DNA from: JAWSUT01 sp033549345
Lineage (GTDB): Bacteria > Bacillota > Dethiobacteria > Dethiobacterales > Dethiobacteraceae
DNA length: 64,000 nucleotides
Assembly: GCA_033549345.1 (NCBI GenBank)
Contig: JAWSUT010000010.1
Coordinates: forward strand, 1 to 64,000
Reading direction: 5' to 3'
This document shows positions 42,910 through 51,112 of this stretch, one piece after another. The notes beneath the pieces are model-generated. The model saw only the letters and a list, made by a program, of their open reading frames with translations. It searched no databases and was not told the origin of the DNA. Within the stretch, counting starts at the first letter, position 1; the number at the start of each line of letters is the position of its first letter. The position numbers were made by a program, and so were the translations under genes.

Positions 42910-44594
42910 CGCAATCTGTCCCGGTCGCGAATCTGCAAATACAGTCTTTGGATTGTTTCTTTAACAGTCAGGGCCAGGTCCCTGATTTTTTCTTGCCACA
43001 TAGCCAGGTAGCGGTCCCCGTTTTCCAACAAGAGACGGCTTCTGCCGCCAAACAGTAACGATGTGTCTCTCACTTTGCCCTGCCAGGGTTCAACGAAGCG
43101 GTCGCCCTGCTGCAGCGCCATACCCGTTTTTTTACGGATTAGCATGGCTGTCTCCCTGATTTTTCCCTGCCAGACAATCAGGACCCCGTCGCCGTACTGC
43201 AGGCCTCTGACAGTTTGCTCCGCAACAAACAGTGCAATGTTTCTGATTCTTTCCTGCAGGGGTTCCAGAAAGCGGTCGCCTTTTTCGATAAAGGGCAGCA
43301 CACCTGTCATTCGCGGCGCCAGAAAACGGCCTATACGTTCATTGAGCAAGCGCAGCCTTTCCAGGTAGGGTGCCAGTCTGAACCTGATATCCTCAAAACT
43401 GACGGCGTTAATAAAGAGGAACCCGACAATGATAAACAGTGACAGGCCAAGGAGCGATATGATGCTGCGGTTGGCCGCACGGGCCGCCGGCCCAGTCTGT
43501 GCGCCCGGCGGCGGCTGGGCAGGGCGTGCGCCCGGTGCCGGGGCGGCCTGTTCGCCGTTTTCATCTGTTTCCCCGTAAAAGTAAAACGATACCACATCCG
43601 CAAAGAGGGAAATCCCGTCCTCTGCCGCTTCCCGGGTGTTTTGGTGGGCACCCACTTCCAACAGCAAGTTCATAGGCGTTAAGTCCTGGTTGTAGTTTCC
43701 CCGGGCCATAAAAATCCCCTTAACCAAATCAGGATGGATTTCATCCGCTGTATTCTTAAGGTCCAGGGCAAACTGCCTGGTAACATTCATGTTGGGATTT
43801 TGCCGCCCCACCACAAACTGCACCTGGGTTACCCAGTCTTCTTCGATTTCCACAGCATAGACGCGCATTGGGGCTGCGTCACGGTGCACATCAAAGGTGG
43901 CATCCGGGCCTTTCGCCAAGAGCTTTTCGGCCGTTACGCGTGAGCGCCGGTAGGCACCGCGGTCGTGAGGCAGGTGAAGTGTTTCATCATGCAGCACGGT
44001 AATACCTTTTTCTTCCAGAGCATCCGTGAAAGATAACCCGACATTATGAATGCCGCCCTCTCCGTTGATACTGTCTGTCCCGTCTGTAGGCACGTATGAC
44101 TCAGCATTGTGAGTATGGTAGATGCCAATCAGACGTTTGGGCTCGTCCTCCGGCTCAGGAAGCCCTTCGATATCACCAGGCTCTTCTTCCTGGTTGGTTT
44201 GGACAGGCCTGACCCCAAACCCAACCCATTTGCGCAGCATAACAAATATTCCCTGTGGCTCCTCCTCATAAAAAACTCCCACTTCCCGGATAAAACGCGC
44301 GTGGGCGATACGTTCCTGCACGCGGTATACACGGTAGAGCTTGTTGTCTGATGTAATATATTCATCACCGACATGGATTTTACGCCCGGTGACGGTAATT
44401 TCACGCCCGTGCTCATCCACCATGGTATAGTAGCGGTCTGCTGCCATATCGTCCCGGGAAATCTCACCGGTGTCCTGATGGTCAAAGAACTCTAACAGGG
44501 AACGGGTTGTTGCAGACTCCTGGCCCAAGGACGTTGCAGTTAAGGCTAGCCCCAATACAATTGCCACGACAAAGGGAAAAATGATTCGTTTCAT
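42906..44594 (-). CDS. spoIIP: stage II sporulation protein P (SpoIIP)-like, with a repeat tail
   Basis: SpoIIP is an amidase and endopeptidase that thins septal peptidoglycan for engulfment. This 562-residue protein has a signal segment (1-22) and a catalytic domain with YHTHNAESY (H160, E165), VHRDA (H237) and LLEVGAHQN (E313). A Pro/Ala-rich linker and a membrane helix (about 378-397) follow. Unlike usual SpoIIP, which has its membrane helix at the N-terminus, a tail of four 29-residue repeats follows (GD at 439, 468, 497, 526). Its ATG overlaps the DUF1614 stop by four bases. Confidence 0.85.
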   Translation of the reverse strand: MKRIIFPFVVAIVLGLALTATSLGQESATTRSLLEFFDHQDTGEISRDDMAADRYYTMVDEHGREITVTGRKIHVGDEYITSDNKLYRVYRVQERIAHARFIREVGVFYEEEPQGIFVMLRKWVGFGVRPVQTNQEEEPGDIEGLPEPEDEPKRLIGIYHTHNAESYVPTDGTDSINGEGGIHNVGLSFTDALEEKGITVLHDETLHLPHDRGAYRRSRVTAEKLLAKGPDATFDVHRDAAPMRVYAVEIEEDWVTQVQFVVGRQNPNMNVTRQFALDLKNTADEIHPDLVKGIFMARGNYNQDLTPMNLLLEVGAHQNTREAAEDGISLFADVVSFYFYGETDENGEQAAPAPGARPAQPPPGAQTGPAARAANRSIISLLGLSLFIIVGFLFINAVSFEDIRFRLAPYLERLRLLNERIGRFLAPRMTGVLPFIEKGDRFLEPLQERIRNIALFVAEQTVRGLQYGDGVLIVWQGKIRETAMLIRKKTGMALQQGDRFVEPWQGKVRDTSLLFGGRSRLLLENGDRYLAMWQEKIRDLALTVKETIQRLYLQIRDRDRLR

Positions 44595-45220
44595 GCGCGC
44601 GGGCCTCCTTGTAAACGTTCCAGTATTTCACCTGCAAGCTCCGCCAGGAGTACAGCCCCCATACCGCCAATGACGGCGGCACCGAAGACTCCTGTGGAAC
44701 CCAGGACAATCGGGACATGAAGCTGATATAACAGTAAATTTTCACTCCAGGCCAACAGATCGGTCAAAATAACCCCGAAAACCCCGCCAATAAACGCCGA
44801 ACGGCGCGAACGGCCCAACACGTAGGCGGTAATGGCCGCCACAATGGCCGGTACAAACAAAGGGTCCACATCAAACCCTGTCGCCCCTGGTTCCAGAGGC
44901 AATATTTTTTCTGTCAGGTAAACAACCATGGCCACAACACCTGTGGTAATCAGTGCCCGGCGCTTTTCCGCTGTGGAATCGGCGGTGACAATCAAATAAA
45001 TCGCAACCCCAACGGGTATTAGAGCGCCCCCGATATTGACTGACAGGCCGGCGAAAAGCGGAATATTGGGCAGAAAACCGGCCGCAAGCATTGCCAGTAG
45101 AATCACAAGTGCCTGCGTCTTAGTCAGGCGCATCCTATCCAGGACGCGATGCAAAAAGCCAAGATAAATCAAAGCGGTCACCACAATCAGACTCAGTATA
45201 CTTATATTTGTTGTGAACAA
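44591..45220 (-). CDS. DUF1614 membrane protein
   Basis: This 209-residue protein has about six hydrophobic helices and matches DUF1614 (segments NIGGALIPVGVAIYLI and GVFGAAVIGGMG). The function is unknown. It seems to start with TTG, seven bases after AAGGTG. In this cluster its stop overlaps the start of spoIIP by four bases (ATGA), indicating translational coupling, so a role in sporulation or envelope work is suggested by context alone. Confidence 0.78.
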   Translation of the reverse strand: MFTTNISILSLIVVTALIYLGFLHRVLDRMRLTKTQALVILLAMLAAGFLPNIPLFAGLSVNIGGALIPVGVAIYLIVTADSTAEKRRALITTGVVAMVVYLTEKILPLEPGATGFDVDPLFVPAIVAAITAYVLGRSRRSAFIGGVFGVILTDLLAWSENLLLYQLHVPIVLGSTGVFGAAVIGGMGAVLLAELAGEILERLQGGPRA

Positions 45221-45304
45221 ATCCTCACACCTTCCTCGAATACTACCGGATATACAATCCTAGTTTTCCCCGAAGACCGGAAAAAATTTTATATATCAAA
45301 AAAA

Positions 45305-45337
45305 ATGAAGACGCGGGGACAGGTTCCGCGTCTTCAT
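45305..45337 (+). repeat. REP palindrome, copy 3a
   Basis: A 33-bp unit identical to copies 1a and 2a. It forms an inverted pair with copy 3b across a 52-base spacer, between the DUF1614 start and the end of the FAH hydrolase gene. Confidence 0.88.
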
Positions 45338-45389
45338 CTCTTAAAATCATTGTTTTATTTGCAGGAACGTTTAAAAAATCTTGGAACAA

Positions 45390-45422
45390 ATGAAGACGCG
45401 GAACCTGTCCCCGCGTCTTCAT
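45390..45422 (-). repeat. REP palindrome, copy 3b
   Basis: The exact inverse complement of copy 3a, so loop AACCTGTCC reads on the + strand. The pair 45305-45422 is the best preserved doublet of the window. Confidence 0.88.
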
Positions 45423-45455
45423 TGCACACATTAATTTCACAATCAATATACTGTA

Positions 45456-46211
45456 TTATGTGACGGAGTTGACGAGTTCGCCGATGCCTTCGATGCGCAC
45501 AGTTACGGTATCGCCTTTTTGCAGCGGGCCTACGCCGGAGGGTGTTCCCGTCAAAATAACATCACCCGGTTCGAGGGTCATTACGCGCGAGAGAAGCACC
45601 ACCAGCTGTGCAGGGTTGAAAACCAGCTGTGCCGTGGTGGACTGCTGTTTAAGTTCACCGTTTACATCCAGGGATATTGCGGCATTGGCGGCGTCAAGTT
45701 CTGTATCGATCCAGGGACCGAGCGGGCAGAATGTGTCAAATGATTTGGCTCTTGCCCACTGTCCGTCTTTTTTTTGCAGAGACCTGGCTGTTACATCGTT
45801 GCCGCAGGTATAGCCAAAGATACTCCCGCCGGCGTTTTCGTCGGTTGCATGTTTCGTACGGCGGCCGATCACCGCGACCAGTTCCGCTTCGTAGTCCATC
45901 CGGCCAATCCAGCCCGGGTGAACGATTTCTCCGCCGTGTCCGATGACCGAGGACGGCGGTTTTAAAAAGATAATCGGCTCTTCGGGCAGATCCATCTTCA
46001 TTTCAGCCGCATGGTCACGGTAATTAAGGCCAATGCAGACAACTTTGGTTGGTTGGCAGGGAGCAAGAAACGTCACTTTATCCGGGAAAAACGTTTCGCC
46101 GGTTTCACTCCAGTTATCTGAAAACATATCGCCTTTTACGGCCCTGATCACTGTATTGTCAAGATAACCGGTGAACTGCTTGCCTCCGGCAATAAATCTG
46201 GCCCATTTCAT
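45456..46211 (-). CDS. fumarylacetoacetate hydrolase family protein
   Basis: This 251-residue enzyme has the FAH catalytic domain: CIGLNYRDHAAEM (His), IIFLKPPSSVIG, DYEAELVAVIGR (metal-binding Glu) and TGTPSGVGPLQ motifs. Family members act as 2-keto-acid hydratases, isomerases, oxaloacetate tautomerases or acylpyruvate hydrolases; which one applies cannot be read. ATG at 46211 follows AGGAGGGG. It is monocistronic. Confidence 0.87.
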   Translation of the reverse strand: MKWARFIAGGKQFTGYLDNTVIRAVKGDMFSDNWSETGETFFPDKVTFLAPCQPTKVVCIGLNYRDHAAEMKMDLPEEPIIFLKPPSSVIGHGGEIVHPGWIGRMDYEAELVAVIGRRTKHATDENAGGSIFGYTCGNDVTARSLQKKDGQWARAKSFDTFCPLGPWIDTELDAANAAISLDVNGELKQQSTTAQLVFNPAQLVVLLSRVMTLEPGDVILTGTPSGVGPLQKGDTVTVRIEGIGELVNSVT

Positions 46212-46329
46212 CAAATCCCCTCCTGCATGTGATATCCGTTACCTGTAGATAGAATTAACCGTTTGGCCGGTTTTTCCTCTTTAACAAAAGCAAATCATAC
46301 ATACCCACTTCAAAACCGGAGGTGAAACA

Positions 46330-46755
46330 ATGTTTCGCAGTATTGTCCAGAAAATGAAAAACGCAGGAAAATTTCTGAGCTTTCCAATTCTGCAGTATAT
46401 ACCGATTTCAATCCATACACTCTCTGAAAGTGAGAACTGGCCCAACCCGTTCAACCAGCCCAGCCCGCAGCTTTTACTTTTTCAGGATCCCCATGCCTTA
46501 AAAAGCGCTCTGGAGAGGTTTCAGATTCAGGCAACCATCCCGCAGAGAGAAGAGCTCTATGTCCTGTGCCTGAATTTCCGGGCAGAGCTGGTTCTTTTCC
46601 GCTACCTGACCTGCAAAATCATCGGTGAGAGCAACGTGGGCAGCTACCATGTTTTTACCGTGACAAAGAAATACTTCCCGCGCCGTCCTCTGCATTTTGC
46701 TCTGTTTGAGCACGACGGCAGGAAGTTAAAATCTTTGAATCAGGAAATTTATTAG
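46330..46755 (+). CDS. hypothetical protein
   Basis: I do not recognise this 141-residue protein. It has no obvious signal or membrane segment, is rich in aromatic and hydrophobic residues, and contains QLLLFQDPHALKSALERFQI, a helix-like stretch, in the middle. A GGAGGTGAAAC site precedes its ATG. It converges on serA with only five bases between the two stop codons, so neither has room for a separate terminator. Confidence 0.65.
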   Translation: MFRSIVQKMKNAGKFLSFPILQYIPISIHTLSESENWPNPFNQPSPQLLLFQDPHALKSALERFQIQATIPQREELYVLCLNFRAELVLFRYLTCKIIGESNVGSYHVFTVTKKYFPRRPLHFALFEHDGRKLKSLNQEIY

Positions 46756-46760
46756 CCTTA

Positions 46761-48338
46761 TCAGTCGAGTTTTACGAAGCGAATGTTGAGAATCGCATCG
46801 AGTTCCTGTAGTTTTTTCACCGTTTCTTCGGGGACCGGGCTGTCAACCTGCAGGACCATAACCGCCTCGCCGCCGATAGACTGCCGGCCGACCTGCATGC
46901 CGGCGATGTTGATGTTATCCTCACCAAGGGTAATGCCGAAGCGTCCGATGACACCGGGCATGTCCATATAGGTTGTGACCAGCATGTAGCGGGAGGGAAC
47001 CACTTCGATATTGTATTTACCGATTTGCACAATACGAATATCGTCTTTATTGAAGAGGGTGCCGGAAATTGTCCGTGTGCCCTCGCTTGTCTTAATGGTC
47101 ACCGTAATCAGGTTGGTGAAGTTCTCCACCGTTTTGCTGGCCACTTCACGGACCTTGATACCGCGCTGCTTAGCAATCAGCGGTGCATTGACGTAGTTAA
47201 TGGTCTCGTGCAGAATAACCGACAGCAGGCCGATAAGAAATGAATTGGTCAGCGGTGTAACCGGGTAGTTTGCGATCTCCCCGCTGTAGAGGATATCCAC
47301 CGATTCCACCTGGCCGTTAAACACCTGGGTGTAAAATGAACCCAGTGTTTTCATCAGGGGGATAAACGGCTTGACATCGGCCAGAGTTTCCGGCGGGATG
47401 ACAGGTACATTGACTGCACTGACCAGGGGTTCGCCCGTTAGAGCGTTGAGAACCTGTTCGGCCACCTGGACGGCCACATTAACCTGCGCTTCTTCTGTGG
47501 AGGCCCCAAGGTGCGGTGTGACAATCACTTCGGGCAGTTCACAGAGCGGGTTGCATGTTACCGGTTCTTCTTCAAAAACATCCAGTGCGGCACCGGCCAC
47601 TTTCCCTGACTTGACGGCAGCATAGAGTGCCTGCTCATCAATCAGGCCGCCACGGGCACAGTTAATAATCCGCACACCGTTTTTCATGATTGAGAGTTCC
47701 TTGTCTGAAACCATATGTTTTGTAGCTTTGGTCAGCGGTGTGTGCATGGTGATAAAGTCAGCCTTACGATATATTTCTTCCAGGCTGGTCAGCGTGACAC
47801 CCATTTTTTCAGCCCTCTCGGCGGATATATAGGGGTCATAGGCCAGAATATCCATGCCCATGGCTTTAGCCCGTTTAATTACTTCACTGCCGATGCGGCC
47901 CAGGCCCACCACACCCAGTGTTTTTTTATACAGTTCCACGCCCATGAATTTATTGCGTTTCCATTCCCCGGCTTTCATGGAACAAGAAGCGGCGGGAATG
48001 TTCCTCGCCAGCGAAGTCATCATTGCAATGGTATGTTCGGCTGCGGAGATGGTGTTGCCCTCCGGGGCATTAATGACAATCACGCCAAGCTCAGTGGCGG
48101 CTTCCACATCAATATTGTCAATCCCTACGCCGGCCCGACCCACAACCTTCAGATTTTTGCCTGCTTCCAAAACAGTGCGGGTGACTTTTGTAGAACTGCG
48201 GACGATTAAGGCATCATATTCCGGGATCACATTGACCAGTTCATCCGGTGTCAGTTCCGTTTTAACATCCACCAGCGCCTTTTCCCTGAGCTTTGCCACA
48301 CCCAGTTCTGAGATTTTATCACTGACTAATACTTTCAT
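46761..48338 (-). CDS. serA: D-3-phosphoglycerate dehydrogenase
   Basis: This 525-residue long-form enzyme oxidises 3-phosphoglycerate with NAD+, starting serine synthesis. The dehydrogenase part has GVGIDNIDVEAA, the Rossmann loop GLGRIGSEV and the catalytic His in TPHLGASTEEA. It then has the allosteric substrate-binding domain and a C-terminal ACT domain (about 450-525, MPGVIGRFGITLGEDNINIAGM) that usually senses serine. ATG follows AGGAGGTA. No T-box leader was found upstream; the hairpin there belongs to the preceding gene. Confidence 0.96.
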   Translation of the reverse strand: MKVLVSDKISELGVAKLREKALVDVKTELTPDELVNVIPEYDALIVRSSTKVTRTVLEAGKNLKVVGRAGVGIDNIDVEAATELGVIVINAPEGNTISAAEHTIAMMTSLARNIPAASCSMKAGEWKRNKFMGVELYKKTLGVVGLGRIGSEVIKRAKAMGMDILAYDPYISAERAEKMGVTLTSLEEIYRKADFITMHTPLTKATKHMVSDKELSIMKNGVRIINCARGGLIDEQALYAAVKSGKVAGAALDVFEEEPVTCNPLCELPEVIVTPHLGASTEEAQVNVAVQVAEQVLNALTGEPLVSAVNVPVIPPETLADVKPFIPLMKTLGSFYTQVFNGQVESVDILYSGEIANYPVTPLTNSFLIGLLSVILHETINYVNAPLIAKQRGIKVREVASKTVENFTNLITVTIKTSEGTRTISGTLFNKDDIRIVQIGKYNIEVVPSRYMLVTTYMDMPGVIGRFGITLGEDNINIAGMQVGRQSIGGEAVMVLQVDSPVPEETVKKLQELDAILNIRFVKLD

Positions 48339-48407
48339 GGGGAATTACCTCCTCTGGTTGTTCGCGCCATTTGTAACATGTGTTTTCTGTAACTTGTATC
48401 ATAAATA

Positions 48408-48446
48408 CAAAAAAATTCCCTGTCCTCGGGCATGGCCCGCAGGGAT
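48408..48446 (-). terminator. terminator of the glutamine amidotransferase gene
   Basis: TCCCTG.GGGC and GCCC...CAGGGA form a two-part stem followed by ATTTTTTTG on the - strand, between the amidotransferase stop codon and the serA start. Confidence 0.75.
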
Positions 48447-48530
48447 ATTACTATGATACCAAAGGTCTTTTAAAAGTGCAAGCTAAATCTTACAAAATCT
48501 CTCGGGATTCCGGCAGGGTTTGCTCTGTAT

Positions 48531-49223
48531 TTATGAGGCAGCGGCAGCCGCAGCGCACAGCGCCGTAAACAGCGCTGCCGCATGGCCGGTCCGCTTTTCC
48601 AGCCATTCCGGATGCCACTGCACCCCGAGCGCAAACGGATGGCCGGTAAGTTCCACAGCTTCAATGACACCGTCGGCGGCGAATCCACAAACCTGCAGGT
48701 TACCGGGATGCTTCACCGCCTGATGATGCATGCTGTTTACACGTATCTTCGCTGCTCCCACAATATTGTGGAGCCTGGAGTCCACTCTGATGGTCACCTG
48801 ATGAATCGGATAGGTCCGCGGCGCCTTCTGGTCATGCTGAACGGCCGCGATACCGACCAGGTCCTGATGAAGCGTGCCGCCTGCGGCCACAGCCATAATC
48901 TGTGCCCCGCGGCAGATTCCCAACAGCGGGATACCACGGGCCAGAGCCTGACGTGCCAGATACAGCTCCATGCTGTCTCTGGCCGGCTGGACTTCCCCCT
49001 GGCGGGGAGAGGGCTCCTCGCCAAAGAGACGCGCATCGGGATCGCCGCCGCCGCTAAGCAGCAGAGCGTCAACACTTTGCAGCATGTTCTCCCAAAGCTG
49101 CCGGCCCGGGCAGGCCGGCAGCAAAAGCGGCAGGGCCCCACTGCGTGCAACCGCCCGTACATAAGCAGCTGAAAGGGAATGTTCACTGCCCTTGCGGTTA
49201 CATGTAATTCCAATTTTAGGCAT
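48531..49223 (-). CDS. class I glutamine amidotransferase (PuuD-like)
   Basis: This 230-residue hydrolase of the gamma-glutamyl hydrolase group (Peptidase_C26) has the nucleophile Cys in LLGICRGAQIMAVAAGG, an LLSGGGDPD loop and the catalytic His-Glu in QWHPEW. Relatives hydrolyse gamma-glutamyl-GABA (PuuD) or act on other gamma-glutamyl bonds; no putrescine genes are near, so the substrate is open. The ATG follows a weak GGGGG site upstream. Confidence 0.87.
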   Translation of the reverse strand: MPKIGITCNRKGSEHSLSAAYVRAVARSGALPLLLPACPGRQLWENMLQSVDALLLSGGGDPDARLFGEEPSPRQGEVQPARDSMELYLARQALARGIPLLGICRGAQIMAVAAGGTLHQDLVGIAAVQHDQKAPRTYPIHQVTIRVDSRLHNIVGAAKIRVNSMHHQAVKHPGNLQVCGFAADGVIEAVELTGHPFALGVQWHPEWLEKRTGHAAALFTALCAAAAAAS

Positions 49224-49240
49224 CAGTTGGACAACCCCCT

Positions 49241-49271
49241 AAAAAAGCAAAATACGCAACCGATGGTTACG
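49241..49271 (-). terminator. terminator of the ndoAI-ndoA operon
   Basis: CGTAACC/GGTTGCG forms a short stem followed by TATTTTGCTTTTTT on the - strand, about 25 bases past the ndoA stop codon. Confidence 0.6.
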
Positions 49272-49296
49272 TACAGAGCCGACAGGATATTTTTTT

Positions 49297-49656
49297 TTAA
49301 AAATCAATTAAACCCAAAGAAATCTTAAGCGCCTGGTTGACCCGCTGCATAACCCGGTCGTCCAATTCGGTTACTTTGTCCTGAAGGCGCTGCTTGTCGA
49401 TTGTGCGAATCTGTTCCAGCAGAATAACGGAGTCTTTTTCCAGACCGTACTCTTTGGCTTCCACTTCCACATGCGTAGGCAGTTTGGCTTTTTCAATCTG
49501 TGAAGTAATGGCGGCAATTATGACTGTCGGGCTGTATCTGTTACCCACATCATTCTGAATTACCAGCACCGGGCGTACCCCACCCTGCTCCGAGCCCACA
49601 ACAGGGCTCAAATCGGCAAAAAAGATATACCCCCGTTTTACTTCTACCTTATTCAC
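49297..49656 (-). CDS. ndoA: EndoA/MazF-type mRNA interferase toxin
   Basis: This 119-residue PemK/MazF toxin is close to Bacillus EndoA, which cleaves single-stranded mRNA at UACAU. It starts VKRGYIFFADLSPVVGSEQGG.RPVLVIQND and has TVIIAAITSQIEKAKLPTHV with the typical Thr-Ser. Its GTG/ATG region overlaps the stop of the antitoxin gene by four bases. As in Bacillus, the pair lies directly downstream of alr. Confidence 0.94.
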   Translation of the reverse strand: MNKVEVKRGYIFFADLSPVVGSEQGGVRPVLVIQNDVGNRYSPTVIIAAITSQIEKAKLPTHVEVEAKEYGLEKDSVILLEQIRTIDKQRLQDKVTELDDRVMQRVNQALKISLGLIDF

Positions 49657-49925
49657 TTTTTCCCCACCATCAATTCAGCGATCACATTGGCTTCATTTTC
49701 CACTTCAAAAGCTTCATTTGCCAATCGCAGATTCAACCGCGCCATTTCCATATAGCCTTTTTGCATTCTGTCCCTGATTTGCTGCTTTTCCCGTTCAGCC
49801 AGGTACAGGCGCATAGCTTCACGGATAAAGTCGGAACGGGTCCTTTTTTCAGTTGCCACTATCCCGTCCACTTCTTCAAGCAGATGATGCGGCAGGCTAA
49901 TCATAATCCGTTTCGTTTCCGCCAA
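49653..49925 (-). CDS. ndoAI: EndoAI antitoxin (ribbon-helix-helix)
   Basis: This 90-residue CopG-type protein has the N-terminal ribbon KRIMISLPHHLLEEVD followed by RSDFIREAMRLYLAE helices; the C-terminal half would wrap and inhibit the EndoA toxin. It also probably represses its own promoter. It lies 13 bases downstream of alr, so the toxin-antitoxin pair may share the transcript of a cell-wall gene. Confidence 0.92.
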   Translation of the reverse strand: MAETKRIMISLPHHLLEEVDGIVATEKRTRSDFIREAMRLYLAEREKQQIRDRMQKGYMEMARLNLRLANEAFEVENEANVIAELMVGKK

Positions 49926-49938
49926 AGGAAAGCACCCC

Positions 49939-51084
49939 CTAGATTTCAGTCTCCTTCAGATAAATCCGCGGCACCCGTCGGCTTATTGAGGTGACTACTT
50001 CATAGTTAATTGTATCGAGCCAGCGCGCCACTTCATCCACAGGCAGCAGAGCATGGTCCTGTCTGCCGAATAGGACCACTTCGTCTCCTGCGGCTGCGCC
50101 TTCTACGCCACTGATGTTAACCAGCGTCTGATCCATACAGACCCGCCCGACCACGGGCACACGCTGCCCGCGCACCAGAACCTGGCCGCGGTTGGACAGT
50201 CCCCGCCGGTAGCCGTCACCGTAACCCAGCGGCAGTGTGCCAATCCGGCTCGGTTCTGCTGCTACATAGGTGCTGCCATAGGAAATACTGGTGCCGGCCG
50301 GAACATCTTTTACATAGATAATTTGTGCTTTGAGTGACATTGCCGGCCGCAGGCAGATCTCGTCGCGGCTCACCTCATCAGAGGGATAAAGGCCATAAAG
50401 ACTGATACCCACCCTGACCAGATCCAGGTGTGTTTCGGGCATCGAAATGGCCGCGGCACTGTTGGCTGCGTGTTTAACCGGAATCCTCATCCCCCGCTCC
50501 TCAAGGCGGCGAACCAGCTGCATGTAGCGGCCAAACTGCCATTTTGCATAGCCTTTGTCGCTATGATCGGCAGAGGCGAAATGAGTATATAGCCCTGTTA
50601 CATGCAGCCCGGGAAGTCCGGCAACATACATGATAAAATCATCCGCTTCCTCACATGGGAAGCAACCGACGCGGCCCATTCCCGTATCGACTTTCACATG
50701 CACATTCAGTGTGCGGCCGCTTTTTACTGCAGCCTGTGAAAATGCTTCTGCCTCATCCGGAGTAAACACTGTCGGTGTCAGATTATATTCACAAAGATAA
50801 GGCGCGTAGTTTTTTGGCGTAAACCCGAGAATCAAAATGGGCGTGTCAAGTCCGCTGTCACGGAGCTGCACCGCTTCTTCCACCATACCCACGCCAAGAA
50901 ATGAAATACCGGCGGCTACTGCCTCCCGGGCCACTTCCACAGCCCCGTGGCCGTACCCGTCGGCTTTTACAATCGCCATCAGCCGGGTTTGGGAAGAAAC
51001 ATGTTTTCGAAACTGACTGACATTGTGGGCAATTGCCGATAAATCCACCTCTGCCCACGCCGGTCGCAGCGGGAACCCGCGCAA
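49939..51084 (-). CDS. alr: alanine racemase
   Basis: This PLP enzyme of 381 residues makes D-alanine for peptidoglycan. It has the catalytic lysine region AIVKADGYGHGAVEV (Lys about 39), HVKVDTGMGR, and the second base Tyr in SYGSTYVA. The TTG at 51084 follows AGGTGG; a longer reading frame would overlap lysC and is rejected. It is followed by ndoAI-ndoA as in Bacillus subtilis, and lies 28 bases after the lysC stop. Confidence 0.95.
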   Translation of the reverse strand: MRGFPLRPAWAEVDLSAIAHNVSQFRKHVSSQTRLMAIVKADGYGHGAVEVAREAVAAGISFLGVGMVEEAVQLRDSGLDTPILILGFTPKNYAPYLCEYNLTPTVFTPDEAEAFSQAAVKSGRTLNVHVKVDTGMGRVGCFPCEEADDFIMYVAGLPGLHVTGLYTHFASADHSDKGYAKWQFGRYMQLVRRLEERGMRIPVKHAANSAAAISMPETHLDLVRVGISLYGLYPSDEVSRDEICLRPAMSLKAQIIYVKDVPAGTSISYGSTYVAAEPSRIGTLPLGYGDGYRRGLSNRGQVLVRGQRVPVVGRVCMDQTLVNISGVEGAAAGDEVVLFGRQDHALLPVDEVARWLDTINYEVVTSISRRVPRIYLKETEI

Positions 51085-51112
51085 AACTTTACACCACCTA
51101 TCTTTACAGTAC

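Noticed and set aside
18117..45422. CRISPR repeats
   Set aside because: The 33-bp units are palindromic, lie kilobases apart singly or in inverted pairs, and have no regular spacers or cas genes.
48339..48530. T-box or other leader for serA
   Set aside because: No T-box consensus is seen; the hairpin at 48416-48446 has a T-run and directly follows the amidotransferase gene, so it is that gene's terminator.
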